Assembly: GCF_905475465.1 (NCBI RefSeq)
Contig: NC_062236.1
Coordinates: 2,490,001 to 2,554,000, forward strand
DNA length: 64,000 bases
Reading direction: 5' to 3'
Origin: Pieris napi
Lineage: Eukaryota; Arthropoda; Insecta; Lepidoptera; Pieridae
This document shows positions 10,801-23,800 of this stretch, in pieces. The notes under the pieces were generated by a model. That model saw only the letters and a list, made by a program, of their open reading frames with translations, was not told the DNA's origin and did no database searches. Positions within the stretch are counted from its first letter, which is position 1. Each line of letters opens with the position of its first letter. The position numbers and the translations under genes were made by a program.

Positions 10801-13592
10801 AAACTTTTAATCAATTTATTCTATACATTGTTAATTATATAAACTCGTGAACATCGTATCACCTACATATATTTGTGTCAAGACGTAATACAACATTTCT
10901 AAAACAGACCAAAGATAACCTCACTCAAACTACAGACAACCAAGTGACACTCCTTTATTTCTAAAAAAACAAAGGAAGACTTAGAAGACAGAATAGTAAC
11001 CGATATTGGAAAATTTAATCGTCGTTTTTAGTATTTTCTTTACTTATTATTTCATTTTTATATATAATAATAACAATTAAGCCTCATGTATTCCTTGAAA
11101 AATTTACAAAATATACACACACACAAAATACATACATATTGAGTATAGGCCTCCTCCAATTGACTCCATCTCTCTCTGTTTTGAGCATTTTTCTCCCAAT
11201 CCTCTCCACCAACTTTCGTCGGCCCACCGTGCAAGAGGGCGACCACGCTTTCTTTTTCCTTTTAAATTATATATATAGATATCAAACTTAGTTAACCTTG
11301 ACAGACAATGAACAACACAAATCAAGTTAAAACCGTGAAAATATTATTCCGTTCCATTATACTATTAACAGCCTTCTATGAAAGTCTACGATATAATTTC
11401 TTTACAAAGTTCTCCTTCGCCGTAAGAGCGAGTTTTAAATAGTCGTACATAGAAAGAAAATTCCATTGCTGCAAAGACGTGTTGCACGGTGAAGAGGCTT
11501 ATTTTTCCGAAAAAAACATTTTCAGGTGAAAAGAAATGGTCAGTCCAACAACAGGCATCCCACTTAGCATATCTGGAACAGAATCCCTACGAAGAATTTA
11601 CGGCTGAAGAATTGCAAGGTGCAAGATCCCTCCTTGATAGCGAGATGGAGGTTGTGAAAGCGGGCATGGGCCATGGGGACCTTAGTATGGATGCGTACAC
11701 GCAGGTCTGGGAGGAGTGTTTGGCGCAGGTATGATATTTTATACTGTATTCAGCATGTATGCATAATTAAAAGGCCGGCAACGTACTCGCGAGCTGTCTG
11801 ACATTGAGAGTGTCCATGGGCGGTGGTATCAATTAACGGTATCACGTCGTGAGCCTTTAGTGCCTATGCCCCCTGATCTATTTAAAAAAACATTAGGATA
11901 TTCATCGATTAGTATTATCCGAAATTTTAGTTTGAACCAGTAGCTTTTGAGATAAGTACGTTCAAACATAAAAACACATTTATATGCGATACAATATATT
12001 TATGATTTTTGAGAACTATATATTTTCTTTGTTCTTCGTGTTGAAAGTGTTGTTATATATTGTGTATACTTTAACGCTGTATTATTAATTTTAAATCTCC
12101 TTTGTAGGTGCTATTTCTACCGGGTCAAAACCGGTACACTCGTGCGAACTTAGCGAGTAAAAAGGATCGGCTTGAATCGGCCGAGAAAAGGCTGGAACAG
12201 AATCGTGCCCATATGGCTAAAGAGGCCAAGAAATGCTCCAAAATGGAGAAGAAATTAAGAGTTTTGACTGGTGAGTTATGTGATAGCTTCATTTACGGTA
12301 AAATATACTTTAAAAAAAATATAATATTTTGTAGGTCTAAGTTATATCCAATCCAACAAATTCCATATCTCCCTTCCATTAATGTGAAGATCCATATCTC
12401 AAACCGATTGTGATGAAACTGTTCCTTAACTTGAAAAAAAAACCTGATTTTGATACTACTTATGGTTTCCGTGAAATGTATGGACAAACATACATAAAGT
12501 TTAGCACATGTAAATAAATAGATCGTCATAATTATCGTTAATTCCAACAATATCACATGCATACAATAACAAATATATAATGCAAATGCAAGTATTTATT
12601 CTAGTTTTATTGTTAACCACCACTAGGATATCATGTCTTAATGAATGTTGATCAGGTGGGTACCAAAGCCGGACAGCCTCCCTGATAAAGCAGTTCCAAG
12701 AACTGCAAGAGCAGATCGAGCAGGCCAATCTCGAGTTATCAACATTCCGGTTTCTCGCGGAACAAGAGAAAGCTGCGATACCACGAAGAATAGAGGTATA
12801 GCCTTGCAGAATAAAATAAGTAGCTTACGATGAAGAATTAATCAAAATAGTTTTTTTTGTATCTATCTAACATGTTTAAATAACTGTATTTATATCACAA
12901 AAACACAAAATAGGAAAAAAAGGGTGCATGTACTTATGTACGCGCGTAAGAAGTTATACTTCTTTCGCATTATTAATAATACATACGGATAGTTAACCTC
13001 AATTGTATTGAAGCACTTAGGAAGGTTGATGAGCACAGTTTTTTCACAAATATTTTCTAATATTAATTAGTATTGATTTAAATATTCAATTTAAATCACT
13101 ACTGATTATAATTCAGACGCACATATAAAATTCGCACTTGTGTAATGAAAACAGTGTTTTAAATGTAGAAACTCAAAGCATGTGGATAAATATAAATACA
13201 CAGTGAACAGAGGCGGCGTGCGTGCCAACATGCGCCACTAACTTCATTCTGTTAATTTAGTGTCACGGTGCGCGCGCATCGTAAAATTTCACTCTCATCA
13301 ATTTTTCATAACGCGCCTAAAGAAGTATAAATTTTTATTATTTCCATCCGGGATCTTACTGCTAAAACAGTTGACAACATATTGTTCTCTGTCAAGACTT
13401 TTGGTAGGTCAACTTAAATTATCAAATATAATAATTCTAACTAAAATTTGTATTTTTCAGTCGTTAACGGAAGACGTGAATCGTCAAACGGATAGAGAAA
13501 AACAATTACAAAGACGATATTCCGAGCTGCAGGCGGAATTAGAAGACATACACAAGAAGAAACAAATGCCTGTCCAACCGAAGATACAATAA
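4825..13592 (+). CDS. CDC5L: Cell division cycle 5-like protein (CDC5L/Cef1), Prp19-complex splicing factor
   Basis: Core member of the Prp19/NineTeen complex, needed for spliceosome activation. Sixteen exons: 4825-4869, 4947-5212, 5295-5425, 5577-5736, 6283-6451, 6783-6917, 7703-7857, 8060-8218, 8380-8455, 8793-8882, 9779-9950, 10456-10647, 11526-11728, 12108-12270, 12656-12795, 13461-13592. They give 795 residues with phase kept throughout; human CDC5L is 802. Residues about 1-107 are two Myb repeats with the expected Trp spacing (GVW, NQWSRIA, ARWYEWL, then TEWSREED, TQWRTIA). Next come the Lys/Arg-rich linker ([29 protein letters not shown]), the TP-rich segment ([20 protein letters not shown]) and the C-terminal helical part (YTRANLASKKDRLESAEKRL, GGYQSRTASLIKQ), the region that binds PLRG1 in human. 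The stop codon TAA lies inside an AATAAA hexamer (13588-13593); a second AATAAA is at 13650-13655. Confidence 0.96.
8915..9475 (+). repeat. Interspersed repeats in CDC5L intron 10
   Basis: Two degraded copies of a common lepidopteran short repeat lie in tandem: one at about 9120-9260 (tactagcgggtttgacagtcgttgtcctg ... aaaaaatttcatcaaaatctgtccagcc) and one at about 9310-9470 (gccgggctgattt ... aggtccagccgtttaagaggagttta ... agtagaattatatatata). Related copies are at 26936-27165 and 50460-50745. Confidence 0.6.
10069..10290 (-). mobile_element. tRNA-derived SINE in CDC5L intron 11
   Basis: Read on the minus strand it starts with a pol III internal promoter: an A-box-like part (tttgtagcttcagcgtgcta) and a B-box-like part (gtaggttcgattctcgg), followed by tgtgcaccaatggactttctg and a tail containing cgtgaggaaacc. 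Plus-strand copies with the same order lie at 45589-45770 and 54685-54890. It is a pseudogene-like insertion, not a functional tRNA: no acceptor-stem folding is apparent. Confidence 0.7.
11104..11275 (-). mobile_element. RTE/BovB-like LINE, C-terminal ORF2 fragment in CDC5L intron 12
   Basis: On the minus strand one frame reads KRKRGRPLARWADE and the next reads GEDWEKNAQNRERWSQLEEAYTQ. Together they match the 'GRPxxRWxDD ... W...AQDRxxWxxLEEAF' tail of RTE-type and related LINE proteins. The two halves are in different frames, so the copy carries at least one frameshift. Only the last part of ORF2 survives. Confidence 0.65.
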
Positions 13593-14876
13593 ATATATTA
13601 ACATATTGCAACTCATATTAGCGCCATCTAGTTTTATTGTCAATTATTTAATAAAGCTAAGAATTGTAAAAGATTCCTGTTTTTTATTTAAAATCCGATT
13701 AGTTTATCGATTCATAAATACGCATATTGCACCCTATCGTCTCTTTCTGGCAAATTGTATTAACGCTTCGATGAAAAGAGACATATTAGTATGTATGTAT
13801 CTAAAGCTGGCGTTTAATTATTTTAAACATCTTAATAAAAACAGTTTAATGAAAAATGTTATATTTTATTTGACATCAGATGCGACTAGGGTTTCTAAGA
13901 GGAGTATTAAAAGAATAGTTAGTGAAGTAAAAGCGAAGTGTGTTGAGATGGAGCTAATGTCGAAAAATGAAAAATGATTAAAACTACTCTTTTACGTTCT
14001 TGGTCGGGCTTAGAACTTTTGGATCCACCCTCGTATGCACATAATATTTATGTATATGTATTTAACACATTTTTATTTATTAACAACCCACCCAACCTTA
14101 CTAAAACCAGAGTAGACTAAAATATATAGCTTGGCAAAAAAGTCATATTTTTAAACATACTGTATAGTGAAATTGCATTAGTGTGAGTACTGTGAACGCG
14201 CCAGCTTTCGATAACCGACCCATACGTATAATATTGGTTAAAATGTTGCAATTATTAGATTTAGTTTTCATCAACAAGGTGGAGTATTTAGACTTGATTA
14301 GAAATATTTGGGGCAAACTTAACTACTGCAATAAAAGTACATCTTTAATAGTAACTTTTATTATCTTAAATAATTATCACAGAGATATCCACCGTTGGGA
14401 TATTATTTTAAATACTACAAAAGTTATACAAAATTAAATAAGAAAAACAATCTAGCATAATCTCACAATAAATACTAACAATCTAAGTTATGTAATTGTT
14501 GCTAGTAAGAAAAAGCTAAAACCAGAGAATAGATAAATATTTTCGGCAGCATGGAATATGATCCTTAAAATTATATTCCTTGCTGTGCATACTCTGTCTT
14601 TAATATTTATTCTAGATCTGTGGTTATAACAGATAAAAAGAACCAAAAACTGACTGTCAAAAACAAATGATTTTTAAATAAATATATAATTTGAAAATTT
14701 CAATGATCTAACGTATTTTGTATTTCTGCCGGTGGTAGGTTTGAGTCCCGGGTAAATAATTATTTAATTCATGATGAAGTCGTACTTTTCATTGAAATCA
14801 AATCAAGGCACCTGAGAATTATGTATTATTTTTTAAGTCCTGACAGTTCTCAAGACTAAACAAGCCCAGTACTTTA
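13593..14876. other. Convergent intergenic region CDC5L / FANCM
   Basis: It holds the CDC5L 3' UTR (poly(A) signal AATAAA at 13650-13655) and, at the far end, the FANCM 3' UTR on the other strand. An open frame at 13606-13977 ends in DATRVSKRSIKRIVSEVKAK, which looks faintly like the helix-turn-helix of an insect transposase. It is AT-rich, lacks other support and is not called a gene. Confidence 0.5.
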
Positions 14877-17800
14877 TCAGCTGCTGTCAGAATCGCTATC
14901 AATCTTACGTCTACATTTTTTAACTTTCCTAACTATTGGACTGTCGATTGTATCATTTTTTGTAAATTTTCTCTTCTTGTTTTCTAGAATCATTTCTGCG
15001 ATTTCCAGTTCTGACATATCGTTAGCTTGAGTTAGACCGATATGGGAATCGACGCAAAAACTATCCTGTAATAAAAAAATATTAAATTAAACAATGTACT
15101 CTATATATAAGCAAAAAAAACATTAAAGCGTATTTATTTAATATGGATGAGTAAAAGGGAATATTTCTGATACATACTGATTATATATATTAAAATACCA
15201 ATCGTAATTGCTACGAGTCCTATTCGAAAAATCCAAAGACTTACAATTCAATGTTTATTTTATATAGCGAAGAATCTAATAAAACTGTTGTTCTTCAACA
15301 TAAAATTATAATTTTCGACTTTTCCAACAAGAATATTTACCATTTCATAAGTATCTTCTTCAACAAATTGTGAAAAAATTTCTTCATTATTGAATTTCTT
15401 TGGAAGTTGTGGAATTTTGAATACGCCGTTTACGGGACTCCTGAAAAAAATATACGTTTTAATTAACGCTGCTGGCATATATATTCACCGCTTTATAAAT
15501 CTTATTAAAGTTCAAACCCTAGAACGATAAATATTTTTGTAGTTAAAACTTAACAATAAGTCAAATGATAACATTATGCCGACCACTAAGAGAAAAAATC
15601 CGGAAACAACGCACCTAACAATTATTTCAGGTTTCTAACTTCAAAATATGTTAAATAAAATAGAACATACTTGACAGATCGTATATAGTGCGCTTGCATA
15701 TCCGTGTCGAGCTGCGCTTGCGCATCATCTATGAACTCTACAAGAGATCCCGCGCTATCTTCACTCAATTCGTCACCACTGTCACCTGATGATATCTCCG
15801 CTTCTAGATCCAGGAATTCATTTCTTTTTTTCTAAAAAAATATTGTTTAAAAGATACAATAATAATAATAATTTATTTTCTCCCATATAACATTAAGATG
15901 AGATATTATTTAAGTACACTTCAAAATTCCTAAATGAAAATCTGTAAATGTTTTACTAAAAGTGTCTGATGCTATAGCAATAAAATCTCACCTTTCGAGC
16001 TTTATGATTTGGGGTTCTCTGACTTCTACCAATTTTGCGTTTTTCTTTGGAAGTTCTATCACTACCAACAAAATCATCATCGCTATCATCAAAGCCACTA
16101 TTTTCCAATCGAACGGCAAAATTAATTTTTCTTGGTGTATCTTTTCTAAACATCTGAAGCATTTTGTGTCCATCTGGGGATTTTTCGTGTTCGTGTTTTT
16201 CATGATATACGGGCTCGTTTTCCTTTTGCGAGAACTTTTGTGAGCACGTAAAATAATTTACTTGCTTGTCTTTATTTGTATTGAAGTTATTCGATGATAT
16301 GACAGCTAACACCTTTTCCCTTAACATAAGCGATTTTTTACTTTGTTCGTCCAATTTTCGCCTTTTGCTAAAGTATGGAGAAGCTATTATTTCATCGTCA
16401 TTCTCCATCTTTCTTTTTGGCGTCTTTGAACTGTTTGGTGTATTATTTAAGTCTTTGCGGTTCTTGTTAACGTCTTGGAAAAAATCATTAATTTCATTTT
16501 TAATCGTTTTTTGGGGTTCTGATTTTGGCTCATTTAATATATTTATTGATTCTACTTCAGCGTTGTATTCTTCAGCATTGTCATCACTGTCACTTTCCAA
16601 TATAATTAAACTTTCTGGTTTTGAATTGAGAGTTGTATTTTGTGTCACAGTTTTAAGTAATTTTCTATCTGCTTGTGTTAAAAGGATAGGTGATAAACTC
16701 CTTTCTTTGGGAATTTCAGATTTATTTATAGTAGAATTATTAGTTTTGTTAATCATATCGACTAGTTGAGTTATTGTGAACATACTTTTACTGTTACTGG
16801 TTTCCGAAACATTTCCAACGCATTTGGAATCATTTTCTATTGTCATATGTTTGTCTATGGTTTCTGGTTCAAGTAAAAGTTTTTTCCTTGAATTAAGAGG
16901 AGTTGAACTTTTCAATTTATTTTTCTTGGTACTAAGGTTAAGTTTGCGAGGTTGGCTGCCGAGTATAGGAGAGGTAGGAAGATCTAGTTTTAAAGTACCA
17001 GAAAGTAAAGATGGACTTCTTATTTTTGTGTGGTTCTTATATGTATGAGTGGGTGAAGCTTCACATACGCCGCAGTCATCATCATCAGAAGTTATCGCAA
17101 TGTGGACATCAACTTTATTTTCTTCTTTTAATTCTTTTTGATTTGTTAGTTCTTCATCTGAATCAGCGAATATGTCCTCTATACTTTCTAAACCAAAAAA
17201 GCCAAGTGCTTCTTTTGGTTTCTCTTCTTTTTTAATTTCTATTAAACCAGCTTCTTCTGGACTACTATTTTCAAAAATATCATCAATATCACCTATATCG
17301 AAATTATTAACATTAGTTTTGGCTTCAGATTTTATTCCTTCTTTCGGTGACTCTGATAAATCAAAATCAAAGTCTAACTTGAAGTTTTCACTTTCATTCT
17401 GGAGCTCATCCATGCTATTATTATTATCAGAAACTTCATTCTTATTTGTTTTTGAGCATTTTAATATTGTTTCTGTATTTAAACTATCAATTAAATTAAT
17501 ATCGGGTAAATTAATTATACCATTTAGAAATAACAGTGGTTTTGCTTTTTGTTTATTCTTAGCATTTGCTATAACTGTACAGTCACATATGTTTGTGCAT
17601 ATATAGCATTTCTTAACATTATTCGTTACTTCTAATTTGAGATCAACGAGTAAATTTATTAAGCTCGTGGGTTGTTTACCATCGTTTTGTATACCAAGAT
17701 CGTTTAATAGTTTTGTATAGTCTTTGGTAGATTTTGTTGCTGTGCTAAATAGTGCTCTAATATCGCCATCTTTTTTAATTGGAGATTTCGTTGTTGGTTT

Positions 17801-20800
17801 GAGTTTTTTCTTTGCTGGTTTCGGTTTGGCAGGCGAAGGGACTTTTATATTTTGCGTTTCAAAATCTTGAGTGTTAAAAGCTGAAACATTATTAGATGTT
17901 ACAATCCCTAAAAATGTATGGAGGTCAGAGCTGGTTAAACCCTTAGAACAAAGGGTTGAGTTTAATTTTCAAGTATGCATGCTGTGTATACATCATACAT
18001 ACATTTACTAGATGAAATTATAAAACGAATTTACATAATATTTACCTCGATCTTAATATTACAACGATTTAAATAACGGGATTACTATGTAAGCAATGGA
18101 GCATATTATATTCTAGAGTGCACAAAATAAAGGCCAAAAATTTATAAAAATGGAGAAAAATATGCTGAAAATCGATAAACAATATACAGAAAATCCTTCA
18201 CAATTGTATCTACTTACTCGGATTTTGGGTCGAGGGTGGCGCATCAAATCTTTTATCGTCACTATATTTGAGAAGGGAAATCAAAATATCTGTATCCATC
18301 GAATGTCCAATATTAATAGTTGTCTGCTTTGTTCTCTGCCATTCGAGCCAGTTGTGTAACTGGACACGATTGCCTTCTTTATTACTGGATTCTATAATTG
18401 CTTCTGTAATTTATTAAAGCACATATATTGGTGAGGGGACGACTGACAAAGCAAGATACTTGTGGAGTAGAAAACTTTGATTTGGAAGTAGCAATATAAT
18501 TAGAGTTAGTAAATTCAACTCTCCTCTTACTGTTTGACTTTATTTTATAAAAAAAAAAAACAATTTAAACATAACCCGGATGACTTCCGGTTAAAAGAAA
18601 TACAACCAGTCTTCAGTGTTCTTCAGGTTTTCAAACCTTCCTAGCTGCATATGGTAAAAAAATTTAGCCCTCCTTTACAAGTATCGTTATTTATTTGTAG
18701 CAAGAGAGCTATTTGGGGCAAAGTTAAAAATGTTACCTTTATTCATATTCCAATATTCTTTAGAATCACTCAATCGCTGAACATCTTTAAATCCATCGGG
18801 AAATAACTCATCAAATTCATCTTCATGTATTAATTCATCGTTTTCTACTAATCTTGTGTTATTTGAACTGCTAGTTGAGGGCCTGCCTTGTAGCATACTT
18901 CTTAAATCTTTCTGGCCCTAGTTTGAATATTTTTATTTAAAATACGATTTAAATTTTTTGATTACCAAACACCAAAGAGTCTAAGGGTATGATTTAGAGG
19001 ACTTGTACTAAGGACTCTTGTCGAAAATGTATTGGATTTAGAAAATTGAAAATTGAGTTCCGGTATTATCGCCACGCTTTCGGTACTACTCATCAATATC
19101 GTTTAGCTTTTCAAACTTATATAGGAATAAAAGAAATATTATCCCGGTAACACTAGTGGAAAAGTCTCAAATGCTCATCCCCTAATATTGTGTTACAGCA
19201 TCATTGCAATAAAGGAATAAAATCTAAATACGTAAGAAACAATTGTATGGAAAACTTTGTGAGGAAATCGGTGATACGTTAAGTTTATAAAATTTAAGAA
19301 AAAAACTTACCTTTTTCGTTTTATCAGGATCACATTTTTTAGGTACAGTGATGTGCATCTTTTGGCACTGAGGCCTGAAGTCATGTGGAATCATCCTTGG
19401 GTTCGATTTATATAGAGAATTTTCCACTTCTTTTGATTGTTGTATTCTTGTATTTAAGCCATCGCGTTGGCGCATACAATCTATAAGCGTCTGAAATTAT
19501 CATAATGTACAAAACAGTTGAACAAAAATAGTGATTAAATAATTGTATCAATTATTATTTTTAATATTGAATACGAAATTCTAGGGATCCAGTTGTCTGT
19601 TTTTAAAGTAATTGTCACATTAGATTAAAACTATATAAATTGTCAAATATATTCAATTAATAATAGCGCCTTCGGGGAAAAATATGGCAACACTAACATT
19701 AGCTGGGTTGCCAACAAAATTTAGAGGAAATCATGATGTTTTGGGGGTTAAGGGGAACATGCTGTATCACACGCGAACCCTTAGATAGTTTAATAGTTAT
19801 GGAAAATAAAATGCAAGATAAATAACGGTAACATTATAATTAACGCATTTGTATGTAGATTTTCTTTTAAATGAAATATACACACAACTTTTGACGTTTT
19901 GACTATGTATATAACATACAGGTAATATATGAGTTTATCTTTCTGTTAATAAAAAATATGTTAAAAACCGACCGCATCACATTTACCAACTTTTACTGTA
20001 GTGGCAAATATTTTTTTGAATGATGTCCTAAATGACAAATGATTTTCAACTTTTTTACTTGTATGAAAGCATTCTCACCTGATGTTCCCTGCCTTCTGTC
20101 ACAAGAATATGGACTTGACCACCTCGCTCACGTCCTGTACGACCACATCTAAAAAAAATGTTATGGAATTTACCATTCTGTTTGTTTTGAAAAAGCTGGG
20201 ATCTCAGACACAGGTTGCACTGTTTATAGTGAATAAACACATTCTTATTTATTACTTAAATGTAATTGATTCGCGATGTATTTAATATACTCGCTTATGT
20301 ATTTACCTTTGAACGAGCCGTATAGGTGACCTCGTAGATATATCAAAGCAAATAATGAGGTCCACAGATCCCACATCGAGGCCCTCTTCCGCGACACACG
20401 TACACACGAGCGTGTTACACGAGCCTTCGCGGAACGAACGCATTACGCGCAACTGTTGTTTTTGGGATACCACTGTTTTACCATCTTTGCCTAGAAATAT
20501 GTATGCTTATATACAAAATTCTTTCTCATTAAATAAAGTGACTTTAAAAAAAAAACAAGGGGTATGTAGATTCTATTTGAATAAAAAAACATGACGGATT
20601 TCGCGTATGGCCGATTCCCTGTGAAATCGTCTTAAAAGGTGAAATTATTAAATGTATTTATGTATACTTTTAAAAATGCGGGCCTTTGTTGAGACCATAT
20701 GAAAATGTCTTTTGGTTTCCAAACTATATTTAATTTAATCTACTACAAATTAATAAGATTATTAAATTACTTCCAGATTGATGGGTTCTTTATAAAAATC

Positions 20801-23800
20801 AGAAAGCATATATATAATTCTAGATTATATATTATTTATATTCTAGATATTATTTTTATAAAAACTTACCCGACGCTCCCTGTCCTACAAACATAAGCGG
20901 TACAATGAGTGGACGACACTGAAGTAACATACAATGTACCAAGTTCACACTTTCTCGGTATTCACAAAACACTAAAATCAAAAAAAAATACCATTATTTT
21001 CAGATCAATTACCCACTTATTCATACAAACAATAGTCTAAATGCAAAATTCTAAATATGTTCTTATCTGTCTCCTTTCAACACAGAGTACAAACAATTTG
21101 ATAGAAAGAGATAAAAGACTATTTAAATAAGAGCAATAGATTGGTTTAGTTTTAGTGAATATTGGGAAATATTGAACTCCAAACTCATTAATTGTGATTT
21201 AATATTCTCGTTTCCGATAATATCCAAAAAGGTCGACTACAGGTGTTAAAGTGTCACATAGATTTATGAACCCTTAGATAAGCCAAGTTAATTTTTGATA
21301 GCGTCGCAACCCCACTACACCTAATTTTATCTTAGTTATAAGCTCATATTTTAAACGATTAAAGTCAGTTGTTACCCAGCTTTAAACCAAGTGTTTCATT
21401 TAACATATATCTGAACAACATAACATATATCTAATATAGAAATAAAAGAAATAGGATATTTTGGCAAAACTCTAGAATATTAACTTTAATAAAATCATAC
21501 TTGAGCACGACATTCGTAATCACTAAAAACGTCGAAAGATGTAATAAATTCGCGTTGTAGGTTTCATTGAAATGAATAGTACTGGCGTAAATCAAAGACA
21601 ATATTATTAAACAGTCAGTAAAAGTAACAAACTTACCTATTGCTTTAGTGGTTTCTCCCTTTTTTTTTGCCTTTTGAAAATGCTCCAACATGATTTCTTT
21701 GAGCTTGTAAAACTTGGGATGGCCAAATGTCAGATGTTTTGGCATCTAAAGAAACAGATATATATAACTAATTCAATTTATTTAAGTTACTAAACGTTGG
21801 ATCACACCAAAAAACGCACCGCTAGTGGCAGGAGATAGCAGTGAGTAAAATCCATTGCAGAATTCGTCTACAAATATCGCGCTGGTGCGAAATTTCGTGA
21901 TTTTCTAGTGCCTTTTTGTTTTTAAAACTACCCTAATTATTGACTTTTAAATTGTAACATAAATATTATCATAATATTTGTTTTGATTAGTATTTGTATT
22001 ATCTCTTCGTGTATGTCATGTTTGCCTATAAGTGCTTGTCACATTAAAATTGTATATTGTGGTTCTTTTACCAATGTATCAGTGTACCAAGCTTATTAAA
22101 AATAAAATACCTTTTTAAACAACAATTTTGGTAGGTAGAACTACCAAAATTGTTAAGTAGAAAAATTAATTGCTTCGCTGGAAATTGAACCCGCATCGAC
22201 ATATTCACGGGGAGAAATCATAGAAAGAAACACTAACTAAAACCTACCTCGGGCACAGTTCCATCGGGCAACACACTTCTATCCAAAGACAATGGATTTA
22301 TTCCTAGATCATCCCTCAATCTCTCCAACAATGATGTTAATTTATCATCACTCTGTATCCACGACTTCTCCGGATGTTCGTCAAAGAAATTTAAGAACAC
22401 CCTTGACCCGTGTTTAAGTAGTAATTCAAGACCATGATAAAGTGCGATTAACAACGTAAAATCTTTCATTATTATATTGTGCTGTGGATGCCTGTAGAAA
22501 ATTTAAAAAAAAATTTAAAAAAGAAAAATTACATATCCCCCATACTAGGATTGCATGTGGCAGCTAGAATCTTCCATTTGTCTTACTCATAATAACAGGT
22601 ACTTAAAGTAATAAATTATAAATAACACTTAGTATAATTTTACAACTGTTGTACAATAAGTCAAGTTTTGACAGACTTTTCAATATGTATTTGTTTTTTT
22701 TTTTTATATAGAACATAGGGCAAACAGGCAGGAGGCTCACCTGATGTTAAACGATATGGACACTCTCGATGCCAGAGAGCTCGCGATTGCGTTGCCGGCC
22801 TTTTAAAAATTTATAAGCTCTTTTCTTGAAGGACCCTAAGTCTAATCGCAATACTTCAGTGGGCAGCTGCTTCCACATAGTGGTGTTTTAATTACAAATT
22901 TAGCTATAGATAGCTAATTCTGATCTGCACAGTCAATCTCGACTTCTCTCTCTGTCTAATGACGTATCACATATCTGTTAGAGAAGAATTTTGTCTTTGG
23001 GTTACGCGAGTACACATAAGGCATACTGAATAAAAAGAATATTACTTCTTCGCGACAATAGATGGCAATAATATGCTAATATTTCAATTAGATGCTTATC
23101 ATTATATCACATAATGTTTACGTTTATATCCGTTAAATAAGTAATATAATGTATTTACATACCTGGCACTCTTATCTCTAGTTTGAAACTCTTTATATAA
23201 CATAACTACTCGACCCTTTGACAAATTCCCAAGGTTATGTGGCAGAATGTTCAATTGTTTTAGTCTTCTTGCATAACCATCTAAAATCTAGAAAATAAGG
23301 TAATAATTAATAAGATTCGAGATTAGAGCTTCATTTTAAATACATCAATCTAGTAAATGAAAATTATTACAATTGCAACTGTTAATACTGGATTGTCACT
23401 ATATTTGCTGTCCTCTAAATTATTGAAAATTGTCATTATTCAATACATTTAAATCCAATAAGTGATACTTTATTAATTATATTATAAATATATATTATTA
23501 AATTTTGTTATAAGAATCTCTATAATGCTAAAAAGTGCGGTCCCTTCAGTAGTGATATAGAGTTTACACAGATAATTATTAGCAATTTTGAATTTTGTAA
23601 AATCTCTTATATGAGAATTACCTCAACATATTGCTGCCTCAAGTGAGTTAATTCAGGTCCCAGCTGAATAATAACAGTATTTATTTTCCGGGAATGGCTG
23701 TAAGGAGCGACATCTATGCAATTTTCAGTCCTTAACTCCAAGTGAGCTATGTTCAAATTTTTAACTACCTGCAACATTGACATATTATTTATAAAGAAAA

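Noticed and set aside
13606..13977. 123-codon open frame after CDC5L with an HTH-like end (DATRVSKRSIKRIVSE)
   Set aside because: AT-rich, starts inside the CDC5L 3' UTR, and the HTH resemblance is weak. At most a transposase scrap.
16266..17606. Several open frames on the plus strand, up to 167 codons
   Set aside because: They are antisense shadows of the long FANCM exon 15992-17907, whose frame is supported by splice phase.
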